A DNA stretch of 64,000 nt. Origin: Candidatus Heimdallarchaeota archaeon. Its GTDB lineage: Archaea > Asgardarchaeota > Heimdallarchaeia > Heimdallarchaeales > Heimdallarchaeaceae. The position numbers and the translations under genes are program-made. Of this stretch, positions 15,360-25,546 are shown piece by piece; the first letter of the stretch is position 1; each line of letters opens with the position of its first letter. The DNA is taken from the NCBI GenBank assembly GCA_016840095.1, contig JAEOSZ010000031.1:160938-224937 (forward strand), given 5' to 3'. The notes beneath the pieces were generated by a model, which saw nothing but the letters and a program-made list of their open reading frames with translations, made no database searches and was not told the DNA's origin.

Positions 15360-17300
15360 ATGGCTACTGTAAAAAAGAAGGAAGCAGTTAGTTCTAACAA
15401 TTTTCATATTGATAAGAACATCGAAATCTTGACAAAATACAAAACATCAAAGCAGTGGTTTTGGTCAGGTTTTACAAGGTTTCCTTTGAGATATCTATTA
15501 GCAACTATCTTCCTTGGTATTAGTACATTTTCAACTACTAAGACTTTAGCTCTTGTTGGAGATGTTCTGGGTATTATTCAAAGAAATCTATCTACTAGGT
15601 TGACTGATTTCCTAAGTTCAAATGTTGAGGGTTTAACTTCAATTTCAGTTGTTAGTAGTGAAGTAACTATGTTTACACCAGATTTTGTTAAAGCTATTAT
15701 TTGGATGATTGTTTATGTGATAATAGCATGGGTTACCCTTAGTGCCAACATAGCTATATGGACTGATACATCGTTCCAAGTACAGAGAGATATGAGACAA
15801 GAATTTTACGAGGTCATACAAGAACATTCTATGGCTTTCTTTGATGTTAATGATTCTGGAGTTATTCTTTCTATGGGAATGAATGAAATAAATCAAGTGA
15901 GAATGGCCTACAGTCCTGCTATAAGAAATCTGTTAGGTTCAGTGATGACCATTGTAATCTCTACTGCTCTCCTTTGGACGTATGACTGGATAATTGGAGT
16001 TGTATTCCTAGCATCCTTCATAATTTATCTGATTGTTGCCTGGTTATATGCTGCAAAGGTTGCACCAATTCGTAGAAAATTAGCAACAGATCTGGGAGAA
16101 CTATCATCTATATCACAAGAGATGTTCAAAGGAGTTGATGTTGTAAGAGCTTTTGATAATCATAGTAAGGAAATTAACAAGTTCAACAAGGTGAGTTTGG
16201 AATATGCTGATGATATGAGAAGAGAAGGATATCTTAGTGCCTTTTACTGGCCAGCAGTAATCTCAATAGTAGTAAGTGCTGGAGCTTTCGCATTTGGAAT
16301 GTATAGTGTAATTGTTGGTCGTTATACCGGTGTTATAGCTATCGGAACACTTCTTTCAATTATGTCTTTATTACTCAATCTAAATAGACAGAATTTTATG
16401 ATTCCACAGAGATTGATAATGCTTCAAGCAGGCTTACAGAATTCTGAAAGACTTTGGAAGTTAATGGATTTTGAGGATCCTTTAGTTCAACCTTCAGAAC
16501 CAATTGAAGGAAAATGGGATAAAGCTGTTGTTTTTGAAGATGTAAATTTTGCCTATCCTGGGACAGAAAAGCTCGTTCTGAAGAACGTAAGCTTCTCTAT
16601 TCCAGCTGGAGCCAGAGTTGCACTGATAGGAGGACCTGGTTCTGGTAAATCAACGATTTTGAAGTTGCTCCTTCGTCTTTATGACCCTAATACTGGGAGT
16701 ATCAATATTGATGGTTCAAATATAAGAAGCATGCATACAAGTTATGTAAGAGAAAATGTTACAATGGTAGAACAAGATATCTTCTTATTTTCAGATACAA
16801 TTAGAGCAAACATAGCTTTTGCAAATCCTAATGCAACAGATGAAGAGATTAGGATTGCCGCTGAACGAGCACAAATTGCCCAATTTATTAGTTCTTTGCC
16901 AGATGGATATGAAACTATAATCGGAGAAAGAGGAGTAACTCTTTCTGGTGGACAGAGACAAAGAATTGCTATTGCAAGAGCTTTACTATCCAATCCAAAT
17001 CTGTTACTTCTAGATGATAGTACAAGTGCTGTTGATATTAAAACTGAGCTAAGATTAAGATACGCTATGGATGAACTAATGAAAGATAGAACTAGTATAG
17101 TTGTTACACAAAGATTGACAACTCTTGTTGCAGCAGATCTGATAATTCTTATGAGAAGAGGAGAAGTAATTGACATAGGTAATCATATAGAGTTAATTCA
17201 AAGGTGTCCTGATTACCAATTCATGTGTCAACATCTTCCAATTGCAAATGGAGATAATATTTGTTCGGATTCAGTTTCTAGTGAAGGAGGGAAAAACTGA
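15360..17300 (+). CDS. ABC exporter half-transporter with degenerate ATP site
   Basis: A 646-residue half-transporter: six membrane helices in about residues 35-330 and an ATPase domain in 365-615. Walker A is G-P-G-S-G-K-S (near 423) and the signature is intact L-S-G-G-Q. The catalytic Glu after Walker B is Asp (L-L-D-D-S-T-S, near 550) and the switch His is Gln (V-V-T-Q-R-L, near 584). This is the non-catalytic member of a heterodimeric exporter, as known for TM287/288 and BmrCD. The start codon follows the stop of the regulator gene without a gap, and its stop overlaps the start of its partner. Such exporters move drugs, lipids or peptides outwards. Confidence 0.88.
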   Translation: MATVKKKEAVSSNNFHIDKNIEILTKYKTSKQWFWSGFTRFPLRYLLATIFLGISTFSTTKTLALVGDVLGIIQRNLSTRLTDFLSSNVEGLTSISVVSSEVTMFTPDFVKAIIWMIVYVIIAWVTLSANIAIWTDTSFQVQRDMRQEFYEVIQEHSMAFFDVNDSGVILSMGMNEINQVRMAYSPAIRNLLGSVMTIVISTALLWTYDWIIGVVFLASFIIYLIVAWLYAAKVAPIRRKLATDLGELSSISQEMFKGVDVVRAFDNHSKEINKFNKVSLEYADDMRREGYLSAFYWPAVISIVVSAGAFAFGMYSVIVGRYTGVIAIGTLLSIMSLLLNLNRQNFMIPQRLIMLQAGLQNSERLWKLMDFEDPLVQPSEPIEGKWDKAVVFEDVNFAYPGTEKLVLKNVSFSIPAGARVALIGGPGSGKSTILKLLLRLYDPNTGSINIDGSNIRSMHTSYVRENVTMVEQDIFLFSDTIRANIAFANPNATDEEIRIAAERAQIAQFISSLPDGYETIIGERGVTLSGGQRQRIAIARALLSNPNLLLLDDSTSAVDIKTELRLRYAMDELMKDRTSIVVTQRLTTLVAADLIILMRRGEVIDIGNHIELIQRCPDYQFMCQHLPIANGDNICSDSVSSEGGKN

Positions 17301-19393
17301 TGAGTCACAGACCACCACGAGGTCCAGGAAGAGCTTTCGCTCAAGATAAATATGATAGATCTAGATCTACAAAAGTGCTCTTAAGTAATTTATGGGTTTA
17401 CATTCGAAGACATATTAAACCTATCATATTGGTTGCATCAGTCTCCATAATATACTCAATTTTAACTGTAGTAAACCCAATAATAATCGGAAGTGGAATA
17501 AATGTTCTGACTGAGACTCCAAATGCTACAAGCATCCTCATTATACTTACAATTTCCTTCTTCCTACTAACATTACTTGGATGGATACTCAGTTCTATTT
17601 CCACTAGAATACAAGCTAAAATGAATGCAAAAATGCTTCATGAAGTAAGAGCTGATCTGTATGAGAAACTCAGTTATTCAGATATGTCTTATCTAAAAAA
17701 TGAACAATCTGGAAACATTACAGCTCGAGTTACAGCTGATACTGGAGAGTTAGCAACTGGATTACAATTATCTACTTCAATTGTATCGCAGTTTTTAGTA
17801 ATTATAGGTGCATTTGTATGGCTTCTAGTTACAAATTGGATAATTGGTTTAATAGCTTTAGCAGCAGTTCCAGTTGCTTTAATAATGGCGAGAATTTTAA
17901 GCTTCTTTGCAAGAAAAATAGTTCTGAGGGTTAGAAGAGCATTTGGTTTTGTTTCTGGAAAGATGGCCGAAGGTTTAGAGGGTATAGCTGTAGCTAAATC
18001 ATTCAATAGAGAAGGAGAGTTGGCAGTTGAATTACGGGAATTGAATCACAAACACTACAAATATTCAAGACAATTTGGATTCTTGATGATGTTTATGCAT
18101 CCAACAATGACTGCTTTAAGTTATGGGTTATTCATAGCAATAATCTATGCAAGTGGTTGGATAAACCAATCTTCTGGAATACAACTTGGAGATATCTATA
18201 CAGCTGTTCAATTATCACAATCTTTCTTATTTCCAATGGTAATGTTATCTATGATGTTTCCTCAACTTGAGTCTGCTTTAGGAGCGATGGACAGAATAAT
18301 AGACATTTTTGAGGCTAAACCTGCTGTTGCAGATAAAGCTGATGCAGAAGATTTACAAATAACTGATGATGCAGTTCATTTTGAAAATATTAGCTTTGCT
18401 TATGTCGATGGTATCTACGTTTTGGAGGACATTTCCTTCACTGCTAATGCAGGAGAAATGATAGCTTGCGTAGGACATACAGGAGCAGGAAAAACGACAC
18501 TGTTTTCATCACTCTTAACTCGATTCTATGATGTTAACGAAGGTTCGATCAAAATAGGTTCTCAGGACATAAGAGATGTTAAACAATCCTCATTAAGGGA
18601 AGCTATTGGATTAGTGACCCAAGAACCATTTCTTTTCAATGGCTCTGTAATGGAGAACATACTCTATGGATCACCAAATGCTACTAGAGAAGATGTATAT
18701 AAGATTAGTAAAAGAATTAATGCTGATGTGTTCATTGAAGCTTTACCACAAGGATATGATACAATTGTAGTGGAAGGTGGAAAGAAATTATCAGCTGGTC
18801 AAAGACAAATTATAACTGTAGCTCGAACAATGCTAGCCGATCCTAGAATACTTGTTCTAGATGAAGCAACAAGTAGATTGGATGCGTATACTGAATCACT
18901 TATTCAAGCTGCACAAAAAGAACTGTTCAAAGGTAGAACTACTTTTGTTATAGCTCACAGACTTTCGACAATTAAGGATGCAGATAGAATAGTTGTATTT
19001 GAAAAAGGAAAACTAATGGAAATTGGTACTCATAGTGATTTGATGAAAATAGATGGTATCTATGCGGATCTTTACAATACTTATTATGTACATCAAGGAC
19101 TTGAAGAAATAGAACTCTCTGTTGATGAATTAGAACCTGAAACACTAGATGAAGATCTTCAGAAACCAATGGCTGTACCTACCGGAATGTCTGCAGCTAT
19201 GCCTGGACATGATAGTTCTCAGAAAGTGAAAGTAGAAACAAAATCTGGTAGCAAGCCTGATAAGAAGCGGATGAAGAAACATCTACAAGAGCTAAAAAAA
19301 GCTGGTAATAAAGAAGAAGTAAAGAAAATGAAAAAGATGATGAAAATGCACAAACGCAATGGTGGAGAAATGGGTGGAATGAGCCATCCATAA
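17300..19393 (+). CDS. ABC exporter half-transporter, catalytic subunit with Met/Lys tail
   Basis: A 697-residue partner of the preceding gene, translated from an overlapping TGATG. It has six membrane helices in about 38-325 and an ATPase domain in 350-590 with Walker A G-H-T-G-A-G-K-T, Walker B L-V-L-D-E-A-T-S with catalytic Glu (522) and switch His (552, I-A-H-R-L). Its signature is L-S-A-G-Q instead of L-S-G-G-Q, as expected for the subunit whose signature completes the degenerate site. After residue 620 comes an added tail of about 75 residues ending in clusters of Lys, Met, His and Gly (K-M-K-K-M-M-K-M-H-K and M-G-G-M-S-H-P). The tail is not part of the family fold and might bind metal or acidic lipid. 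Confidence 0.88.
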   Translation: MSHRPPRGPGRAFAQDKYDRSRSTKVLLSNLWVYIRRHIKPIILVASVSIIYSILTVVNPIIIGSGINVLTETPNATSILIILTISFFLLTLLGWILSSISTRIQAKMNAKMLHEVRADLYEKLSYSDMSYLKNEQSGNITARVTADTGELATGLQLSTSIVSQFLVIIGAFVWLLVTNWIIGLIALAAVPVALIMARILSFFARKIVLRVRRAFGFVSGKMAEGLEGIAVAKSFNREGELAVELRELNHKHYKYSRQFGFLMMFMHPTMTALSYGLFIAIIYASGWINQSSGIQLGDIYTAVQLSQSFLFPMVMLSMMFPQLESALGAMDRIIDIFEAKPAVADKADAEDLQITDDAVHFENISFAYVDGIYVLEDISFTANAGEMIACVGHTGAGKTTLFSSLLTRFYDVNEGSIKIGSQDIRDVKQSSLREAIGLVTQEPFLFNGSVMENILYGSPNATREDVYKISKRINADVFIEALPQGYDTIVVEGGKKLSAGQRQIITVARTMLADPRILVLDEATSRLDAYTESLIQAAQKELFKGRTTFVIAHRLSTIKDADRIVVFEKGKLMEIGTHSDLMKIDGIYADLYNTYYVHQGLEEIELSVDELEPETLDEDLQKPMAVPTGMSAAMPGHDSSQKVKVETKSGSKPDKKRMKKHLQELKKAGNKEEVKKMKKMMKMHKRNGGEMGGMSHP

Positions 19394-19394
19394 T

Positions 19395-20414
19395 CTACAT
19401 TTTTTCTTCTCTTATTTTCTGGGTTGCATCAGCCAAACTTAATAAGCTTAAGATTGCAGAATCTTCATTTTTAGCAATTGGTTTTTCGAGACTTCTAAGA
19501 AATTCCGAAAGAGCATAGAATAAATTAAGTCCTTCTGATGAATTTAGAGATAGATTTCTTTTGTTGAGATAAGTCTTCCACATCATTCTTCTGAATTCAT
19601 TAAAATTCTTCCTCCACTCCCAAATACCATATCCCCACTCGAAGAAATTAAACTCCCAAACTGGGTTACCTATCCTTGCTGTTTCCCAATCAAGAATCCC
19701 AGTTATCTCCATATCTTCCTCAGATGCAACAATAATTTGATCTTCATGTATGTCGCTGTGGAGGAAAACTGGGTTCAAATTAACAATTTCTTCTAAACAT
19801 TCTATCCATAAGAAAACAGTATCTTCAGAAAGAAGTTCTTTACCAATAATTGGATCTTGTTTACTCAAGAAATCCTCTAGAATATTGTAGCTGACTAAAA
19901 TTGATTTTTTCATGGTTTTATGGTCTAGAATTTTAATCTCCCACTCATATTTGCTTGGATCAAATATCTCCCTTTCCTTTATTTTCTGAGGAATTTGCTC
20001 AAGAGGTATATCGTGCCATAGAGCAAAGACTTCAGCTAAATTGTTTAATACTTTTGTTACATTAGCTACAGGAATACCTTGCTCAATTTTAGAATAAGCA
20101 ATTCCCTTCAATTTAGAAGCAACAGCAAATTCATAGTAGGAAATTGCTGGATCTTCGACTCTTTTTATGAGATTTGGAGCTGGTATATTGTGTTCTTCGT
20201 TTAAAATTTCGTAAGCTAGCATTTCTATTTCTAACCATTCAACTCCCCTTGGATCTCGAGGGAATAGAAAAACTCTATCTTCAGATTCAAGAACTAGTTT
20301 TCGCCATCCATCAAAATTGGCTTTAACCTCTTCAGGTTTGAGTTTCAGTTTATCGCAAAATCTCTCAAACTGCTCATAGTTAAGGACTCCAAACACTGAG
20401 CTATCTATCTTCAT
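19395..20414 (-). CDS. Aminoglycoside-phosphotransferase-like kinase
   Basis: A 339-residue protein of the APH/choline-kinase fold. The catalytic loop H-S-D-I-H-E-D-Q-I-I (near 218-227) replaces the more common H-G-D-x-x-x-x-N; the metal-binding I-L-D-W-E lies near 240. The C-terminal half is helical, with F-E-W-G-Y-G-I-W-E-W. Members phosphorylate small alcohols such as antibiotics, sugars, choline or homoserine. Gln in place of the loop Asn is unusual and may change metal binding. It converges with the exporter gene, leaving one base between the stops; nothing ties it functionally to the exporter. Confidence 0.7.
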   Translation of the reverse strand: MKIDSSVFGVLNYEQFERFCDKLKLKPEEVKANFDGWRKLVLESEDRVFLFPRDPRGVEWLEIEMLAYEILNEEHNIPAPNLIKRVEDPAISYYEFAVASKLKGIAYSKIEQGIPVANVTKVLNNLAEVFALWHDIPLEQIPQKIKEREIFDPSKYEWEIKILDHKTMKKSILVSYNILEDFLSKQDPIIGKELLSEDTVFLWIECLEEIVNLNPVFLHSDIHEDQIIVASEEDMEITGILDWETARIGNPVWEFNFFEWGYGIWEWRKNFNEFRRMMWKTYLNKRNLSLNSSEGLNLFYALSEFLRSLEKPIAKNEDSAILSLLSLADATQKIREEKM

Positions 20415-20476
20415 AGTTTTAACTATTAAATTGCAATTAAAACAGTTTCTCTCAACTGATATGTTTCTGGTTTCTT

Positions 20477-20493
20477 CGATAGATTTATTATCG
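20477..20493 (+). promoter_or_regulatory. Dyad overlapping the TATA box of a membrane protein gene
   Basis: CGATA at 20477-20481 and TATCG at 20489-20493 flank ATTTATTA, the likely TATA box, which lies about 30 bases before the ATG at 20515. A protein bound to this dyad would block TBP. Confidence 0.3.
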
Positions 20494-20514
20494 TCTCTAA
20501 TACCTATTTGACTA

Positions 20515-21123
20515 ATGAGTGAAGAATCTAATCAGGAAATTCAAGCTGAAGAAGTAGATGAAGTCAGTGAGGAAATCAAAAAGATGAATAGATCTTGGAT
20601 TAGAAATCCTTACATTGTTGTAGCTAGCTTGATACTTGGACCAGCAACATTTGTTGGAGCTTTTTTCATCGATTTTTATTCAGTGTGGCAATCCGTAGTA
20701 CAAACAATTGTATTCATAATTTCCGCAGGATTTTTCGTTATACTGTTCTCATATGGATTTAATCATCTATGGCTCTATGCCTTGAAAAGAAGGACTAACA
20801 GAGATTATATCAGTCTGGCATCAATTCAGTTAGGTATAGCTATTCCACTAATTATTAATGCTGTTAAAATAATTCCATACATTGCAGCAGAAAAATCAGA
20901 GGATTCTTCCATCTTTCTAATATTAACTATTGTTTATTTTGTAGTAGTAGGAATTTTAATGCTTACTCTATATGCGACCGTAAGAAAGATAAAACAACCA
21001 ATAGATTTTAACGACTATATTACTTTCACAATAGCAATTGTACTAGGAGTGATTTTTGCTCTAGCTACATATTATGGTGCATTATATTTAGATTTATTCT
21101 CCTTCAATCATGTATTTGGATGA
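20515..21123 (+). CDS. Multi-pass membrane protein, possibly Yip1-like
   Basis: A 202-residue membrane protein. An acidic cytoplasmic N-terminus (about 30 residues rich in Glu) precedes five hydrophobic segments at about 36-56, 64-88, 100-120, 128-150 and 168-192. The general plan of an acidic N-tail with five helices is that of Yip1-domain proteins, which occur in Asgard archaea, but I see no motif that proves it. No catalytic residues are apparent. It has its own TATA box and lies alone between the kinase and the sensor-permease gene. Confidence 0.55.
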   Translation: MSEESNQEIQAEEVDEVSEEIKKMNRSWIRNPYIVVASLILGPATFVGAFFIDFYSVWQSVVQTIVFIISAGFFVILFSYGFNHLWLYALKRRTNRDYISLASIQLGIAIPLIINAVKIIPYIAAEKSEDSSIFLILTIVYFVVVGILMLTLYATVRKIKQPIDFNDYITFTIAIVLGVIFALATYYGALYLDLFSFNHVFG

Positions 21124-21234
21124 GAAAATTTTTTCAAATAATAAGGAATTGTGTTTAGAAATACACAAGCAGTTTTTTTAAAGTTTAATCCTTTATTAGA
21201 TTAAATTTATATCATAAGAAGGTGAACAAAGGTC

Positions 21235-24200
21235 ATGAAAAAAAGATTCTCTAAGGGAGTTGTGTTTTCTTTAGTCATAATTTTGGTTTTTGTTTCTTTA
21301 TCCGCTCTACATCCCAATGTGCATGCAGATGAAGCAACAAACAAGGATATGATGTTTTTCAAAGATTCAAGAGATATAGGATATATCAGAACAGAAACAT
21401 TTCTTGATAGCAATAATCATTCCCATTTCTTCATACAAATTAATTTTCATAATGGAACATTTGTCATCTTCCATATCCTTCAAAATACTGTCATTGAAGT
21501 TGACAGAGACTATTATTCAATGGATTTGTTTGATGTAAGAGAACTCAATGGAACAATCTATTTATTTTACAGTTTCATGGGGCAGATATACAACACTGTC
21601 GTGAAAGTATATTCCTGGAATAATGGTGTTCCAGATAGGACCACTTTATACTTCACACATGAATATTATTATAATTTAGACGTTTTTATGGATAATATTA
21701 GTTATCATCTCGTGGTAGCTGATTCTGAGTTTGATGAAACTGATATTACTCACATCAGAATATTTGAGAATGGAACTGAGATAGTTAAGTACCATACTCT
21801 TCCCTTTATGATCTATGACCTTAGAGAAATTCTTTTTGTGGATAATCAACTATTTACCTTTTTTGAAATTAGTAACTTCAATTCTTCAGTGTATAATACT
21901 AATATGATTCTTGTTGGAATCACAGATTCAGGATATTACAATTCTTCAGTACTTCAACTTCCTGAAAGATGGTACAATCCACAAATATTCGTAACTGAAA
22001 ATGGACAATTTTATCTAATTATAAATGAAGATAATAAACTCTCAACACTTAGTTTTGGAATAAACGAAACCATTTCTTTAAGTTCATTTCACTATATATA
22101 TCTTGATGATTATTATTGGGGAGATTTCAATGTTTTTCTTTATGAAAATGTCACTTATATCTCTTACAATGAATATGATATCTATTATCTAGATTATCGA
22201 CCAGACAGGAACTTGGATAATATACAGAAAACTCTTTCTGTAATTAGAGATAATAATGCTACACTACAGAAAAGTGAAATTAAACTAGATGAATATAGCA
22301 GAACTTATCCTTTTGTCTCTTTAAGTTATTATATCTGTGAAAATGGTTCTTACATAGTACACTACTTCTCCAAAGTAGAATCAAAAGAACTAGAAGGATA
22401 CAATTTTATCGATAAATATGTTTATTCTCTGAAAATTGCAACAGACTTAGATATTGAAATACCAGAAGAAGCAATTCTATTTAACCTTAAGAGTTATTCA
22501 GCATTTGCATATTTCTGGATCAGATTTTGGGCAGCATTTGTAGTTCCAATTGTCTCACTAGGGATGCTATATGTAATTTTTAGAAAGAGTATTAATAGGT
22601 CAATTAAAAAAATGGTTAAATTCCTTACAAGACCTATAATTCCTAATTTAGATAAGTGGAAACTAGTTTTTATCAATTTATGGTTGTTCATTAAAAATGC
22701 TTCAAATCTGGTTTTCACTTTATGGAAAGCAAACAAAAAGAGATTATTAATCAGTTTGCTAGGACTGACAATTCTAGCATCTATAATAGTCACAAGTACT
22801 ACTCTGTTTGATTCAAAGAGAAGTTCTTTGATAATTCAGTATGTTGAATCTGCTGATCCTGGACATGATTATTTTCTATCTTTAGAATATAGAATAAACC
22901 TTGCTGAAGGAAATGAAGCTGCTCTGAATTATGTAAATGAAAACTACACTGCAATGGCAATGAGTGCAATTATGAACAAAATAACTAGTTCAACAGCTTT
23001 ATACTCATCACTGATTAGTGATTATTTTTATTCCCTTAAATCTGCACTAATTACGTACAATATTTCTTGGGGAATTAATGATCACTCGTCTGTAGATTAT
23101 TTTGGGTTTCAGCAAAATTACAGCAAAGTATTTGAACAGATTTTGCATGAGGGCAGATTACCAAACAATACCAATGAAATAATGATTACTTCTTACGACT
23201 CAGCTTATTATGGTATAGAAATTAATGATACAATTTTAGTGAACGTAACTACAGAAGCAAGTTTTGTAGAATATCCAGTGATGAATTTAACAGTAACAGG
23301 AACATACTCACAACCACCTCGATCGCTAATAGAATCCCTATGTGAAGAATATAATCTACCTTCTGATCCTCTTAAGTCTTTGTTAAACTATTACAATATA
23401 CCATTAATCACATTTGAACCATATTATTTAGAAAATTTTCAGAATATCTCAATATATGATTTCTTTCTCACAGGAGGTGTACAATTTGAGTATGACTTTA
23501 GCCAATTTAATCCACAAGATCTCTCAGTATTGATTGAAGAATTGACTTCACTTAAGGAAGACGGACCTTTTCCATTTGTATTTCAAGAAAATAGTTATTG
23601 GTACATTTTGCCTGAACTAGAGTATATTTTTGAAGATATAGGATTTGAAATGCAAACAACGCAGTTTTTGATTATTTTCTTATCGATACCTATACTCTAT
23701 CTTGCTCTGTTTCTAACATTCGAAGTTAATGAAATATTCAGTACAAGTTTTGAGCAAGAAATCAGGATTCTAAGTTCAAAAGGAGTATCAACGGGAATGA
23801 TTACCTTCATCTATTCTTCAATGAAATTCTTTGAATCATTAGTAGCTACATTTCTAGGATTTGGAGTGAATATTCTCGTACTCCCAGCTTTGCTAAAGAT
23901 AAATAAATTTTTGACTTTTGATAATCCACTATTCTCTCTCAATCTTGCTAGTTTACCCACAGCAATGGGGTCAACTTTTCTACTTTTAGTAATTATATCA
24001 GTTCCAAGAATTATAAAAATCTCCAAAACAAAAAAGAAAGTGGAGAAACCTCCAAAACAATTCATACAATTAATTAAGAACATTCGACTTCATTATATTC
24101 TAACAATGGGATTTGGAGTTGGACTTACTTTCTTGTCATTTTATCTGTTTCAAATGATTGCATTTGATGGTGGGACTATGGCTAATTCAGCAATATTAGT

Positions 24201-25539
24201 TATATTCATCTATCTGATGGGAATTGGGGTAATGATAGCTCTTCTAGGATTCGGATTATTATTGCGTGAAATACATAAAATAATAATGATTGCGATTAGT
24301 AAAACTGCTTGGGCTATTAGAAAAAATCTCTTCTCTTTTTCACTAGTTGAAATCAGATCAGATATAAAATTGTTCAATAACACTTTTCTGACTTATCTAA
24401 TTCTAGTAAGTTTAGTCATACCTTTTGCAGTTTCACCTATGCTGATTCAAGAGAAATCCCAAACTGAAGCTTATTTCTATGGTGGGAGTGATATCTATGT
24501 AACTAATTGGGATGAATATAATGCTTCTCTAGCAACTGATATTCTTGCTTATCCAGAGATTGTTTCAGTAACAAATGTATCTCAAATATATGGAGACTAT
24601 CATTGGAATAATTTTGAGATTTATCTGCTTAATGATTCTGAAGATTTTCTTGCTACGTCATATAAACCAAAGAAAAATATCTTTGAAAATTGGGATACTA
24701 ATATAGAGCAATTGAATAATTCTCAAAGCATGTTGGTGTCAGAATCATTTAAGGAATATTTAGCAGGTGGAGAGGATGTGTATTATTTCATAAGAGAAGG
24801 TACACCAAATGATACGCTGATAGAATTCAGTTTAATATCTTCATTTGATTATTTTCCAGTAGTTTATGATGATGGACCTGTAGATCCTACAGATCCATAT
24901 TATTCTCCAACTGGATTTGCATTAGTAATGACTTTAGATAATTACATGCTAATAGCTGATTTAGTGGAGATATCTTCAATGTCTTTTGAGCGATTGTTAA
25001 TTAACATAAGAGATGATGTAGATCCAGAAGTTATCACAACTAAACTCAAAACTGATCTAGGAATTGAGGTTCAATCAACTCTTGAAATAGCAGACGAGAT
25101 ATTATTTACGCTGATTCCATTCTATTCAGTATTAGTGGCTGAATTCGTATTTGGTATTTTGATATGTATTGCAGCTGTAGTTTTCACTTCATTGAGCAAC
25201 CCACTGAAAATTCTACAGCGAAGGATTGTCAAGCATGATATTCTGAAGAAAATAGGTATTCCAACAAACAGAATTATCTTTCTCTCTGCATTGGAGTTAT
25301 TTATGGCTTGTATACTGCCTGGATTAGCTCTTGGAGCAGGTGGGGGATATGGGTTGTTACGGTTATTCAGTTGGATATTTATCAATCCCCCTTATGCTGA
25401 TAGTTTACCATTTAATACAATCATACCCTATCATATAGGATTGGTGATTTTTCTGGGAATTCCTATACTTTTCTATTCAATATTCATTGTATCGATGAGT
25501 AGAAATTTCGCAAAATATAGACCTAAAAATTTGGAGTGA
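21235..25539 (+). CDS. Giant sensor/FtsX-type ABC permease, copy 1
   Basis: A 1434-residue exported membrane protein. A signal peptide (residues 1-31, ending V-H-A) leads into about 390 residues of outside sequence rich in Tyr, Asn and Phe with recurring Y-x-W and N-G-(S/T) segments, perhaps a beta-propeller-like sensor. Helices follow at about 424-447 and 502-524, then a second outside domain (525-805) of MacB type. A block of six helices between 809 and 1070 forms the first FtsX unit. A third outside domain is followed by three helices (1300-1322, 1350-1372, 1398-1420), the second FtsX unit. It ends A-K-Y-R-P-K-N-L-E. The double-NBD ATPase gene begins 8 bases later and is clearly its partner. 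A diverged copy lies at 42114-46454. Cargo unknown. Confidence 0.8.
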   Translation: MKKRFSKGVVFSLVIILVFVSLSALHPNVHADEATNKDMMFFKDSRDIGYIRTETFLDSNNHSHFFIQINFHNGTFVIFHILQNTVIEVDRDYYSMDLFDVRELNGTIYLFYSFMGQIYNTVVKVYSWNNGVPDRTTLYFTHEYYYNLDVFMDNISYHLVVADSEFDETDITHIRIFENGTEIVKYHTLPFMIYDLREILFVDNQLFTFFEISNFNSSVYNTNMILVGITDSGYYNSSVLQLPERWYNPQIFVTENGQFYLIINEDNKLSTLSFGINETISLSSFHYIYLDDYYWGDFNVFLYENVTYISYNEYDIYYLDYRPDRNLDNIQKTLSVIRDNNATLQKSEIKLDEYSRTYPFVSLSYYICENGSYIVHYFSKVESKELEGYNFIDKYVYSLKIATDLDIEIPEEAILFNLKSYSAFAYFWIRFWAAFVVPIVSLGMLYVIFRKSINRSIKKMVKFLTRPIIPNLDKWKLVFINLWLFIKNASNLVFTLWKANKKRLLISLLGLTILASIIVTSTTLFDSKRSSLIIQYVESADPGHDYFLSLEYRINLAEGNEAALNYVNENYTAMAMSAIMNKITSSTALYSSLISDYFYSLKSALITYNISWGINDHSSVDYFGFQQNYSKVFEQILHEGRLPNNTNEIMITSYDSAYYGIEINDTILVNVTTEASFVEYPVMNLTVTGTYSQPPRSLIESLCEEYNLPSDPLKSLLNYYNIPLITFEPYYLENFQNISIYDFFLTGGVQFEYDFSQFNPQDLSVLIEELTSLKEDGPFPFVFQENSYWYILPELEYIFEDIGFEMQTTQFLIIFLSIPILYLALFLTFEVNEIFSTSFEQEIRILSSKGVSTGMITFIYSSMKFFESLVATFLGFGVNILVLPALLKINKFLTFDNPLFSLNLASLPTAMGSTFLLLVIISVPRIIKISKTKKKVEKPPKQFIQLIKNIRLHYILTMGFGVGLTFLSFYLFQMIAFDGGTMANSAILVIFIYLMGIGVMIALLGFGLLLREIHKIIMIAISKTAWAIRKNLFSFSLVEIRSDIKLFNNTFLTYLILVSLVIPFAVSPMLIQEKSQTEAYFYGGSDIYVTNWDEYNASLATDILAYPEIVSVTNVSQIYGDYHWNNFEIYLLNDSEDFLATSYKPKKNIFENWDTNIEQLNNSQSMLVSESFKEYLAGGEDVYYFIREGTPNDTLIEFSLISSFDYFPVVYDDGPVDPTDPYYSPTGFALVMTLDNYMLIADLVEISSMSFERLLINIRDDVDPEVITTKLKTDLGIEVQSTLEIADEILFTLIPFYSVLVAEFVFGILICIAAVVFTSLSNPLKILQRRIVKHDILKKIGIPTNRIIFLSALELFMACILPGLALGAGGGYGLLRLFSWIFINPPYADSLPFNTIIPYHIGLVIFLGIPILFYSIFIVSMSRNFAKYRPKNLE

Positions 25540-25546
25540 TGAAGAA

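Noticed and set aside
16742..17176. Minus-strand 144-residue frame
   Set aside because: Antisense to the ATPase domain of the exporter, with no start signals.
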